A stretch of DNA of 33,035 nucleotides. Source: Nitrospirota bacterium. Lineage in GTDB: Bacteria > Nitrospirota > Thermodesulfovibrionia > Thermodesulfovibrionales > JdFR-85. The number at the start of each line of letters is the position of its first letter. Positions within the stretch are counted from its first letter, which is position 1. The DNA is taken from assembly GCA_011051565.1 (NCBI GenBank), contig DRKX01000104.1, positions 1-33,035 on the forward strand, read 5' to 3'. The position numbers were made by a program, and so were the translations under genes. The notes beneath the pieces are model-generated. The model searched no databases and was not told the DNA's origin. It saw only the letters and a program-made list of their open reading frames with translations. This document shows positions 32,971 to 33,035 of the stretch, piece after piece.

Positions 32971-33023
32971 CAAAAGGATTCAGCATCCAGAATCCCGGGA
33001 AGGAGGTTTGCAGGATGGTTGCC
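32953..33023 (+). repeat. 11-bp perfect inverted repeat, one arm over a start codon
   Basis: GGCAACCATCC (32953-32963) and GGATGGTTGCC (33013-33023) are exact reverse complements separated by 49 bases. The left arm lies in the spacer of the candidate promoter, and the right arm covers the ATG of the right-edge gene. Confidence 0.5.
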
Positions 33024-33035
33024 ACAGTGCCTAAA
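33015..33035 (+). CDS. Start of an unidentified gene, partial (runs off right edge)
   Basis: ATG at 33015 lies 8 bases after a strong GGAAGGAGG and opens a frame MVATVPK that leaves the window after seven codons. The strong Shine-Dalgarno, the upstream promoter candidate and the divergent position from hrcA support a gene start, but nothing can be said about the product. Confidence 0.5.

Noticed and set aside
1-33035. Search for tRNA/rRNA genes, CRISPR repeats, transposases, integrases, attachment sites and toxin-antitoxin or defence genes.
   Set aside because: None seen by eye on either strand; the window is core chromosome apart from the carbamoyltransferase cassette.

Overview
The window looks like chromosomal core sequence of a Gram-negative bacterium of moderately high G+C content. 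Evidence is the heptose adenylyltransferase RfaE2, the site-2 protease RseP, a YbgC-type thioesterase, exported proteins with signal peptides and a periplasmic c-type cytochrome. Gene content and order (AlaC-type transaminase followed by hom, the YchF variant with a GLANSGKTT P-loop, TusA/MoeB/DUF362 genes, hrcA-grpE-dnaK-dnaJ-rsmE) would suit Nitrospirota or Desulfobacterota relatives. That is an inference; nothing here is decisive. I saw no tRNA, rRNA, CRISPR array, insertion sequence or phage gene.

Layout. Positions 10.8 kb down to 1 (minus strand) read as one long envelope operon: an exported FlgT-like/FG-GAP protein, uppS, cdsA, dxr, rseP, ybgC, a NUDIX hydrolase, rfaE2 and mfd, with many 4-base stop/start overlaps. 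A PilZ-domain gene with its own promoter and a long leader runs off the left edge. rseP seems to start on an ATT codon. From 10.8 to 15.8 kb there are dksA, a DUF1573-cytochrome c gene on the minus strand, a TPR protein, tsaB, ychF and an RNase Z-like hydrolase. From 16.1 to 22.8 kb (plus strand) lie alaC-hom, then a TusA-like protein, a MoeB/ThiF enzyme, a DUF362 double-cluster ferredoxin and a RidA protein, then der. From 26.6 to 22.9 kb (minus) is a carbamoyltransferase/SxtJ/SGNH/DUF5989 cassette, probably for modification of an exported glycan or metabolite. A small beta-barrel-like protein (60 aa) follows. From 32.9 to 27 kb (minus) is the heat-shock operon hrcA-grpE-dnaK-dnaJ-rsmE behind a perfect CIRCE operator. 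A gene on the plus strand begins at the right edge.

The strongest unusual signal is at 11409-12095. The reading frame of a DUF1573 domain fused to a two-heme cytochrome c is interrupted by a single TGA. That TGA sits exactly where the family has the first cysteine of its S-C-G-C-T motif. The frame is open on both sides, all other domain features are intact, and a SECIS-like hairpin follows at the expected distance. This makes it a candidate selenoprotein (S-U-G-C-T) with a periplasmic Sec-x-Cys next to hemes, a type I do not know to be described.

A second theme is translation initiation. Several genes (the TPR gene, der, the RNase Z-like gene, the DUF1573 gene, possibly tsaB and the 60-aa gene) lack a Shine-Dalgarno sequence and have a -10 box 2-16 bases before the start codon. 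This suggests leaderless or nearly leaderless mRNAs.
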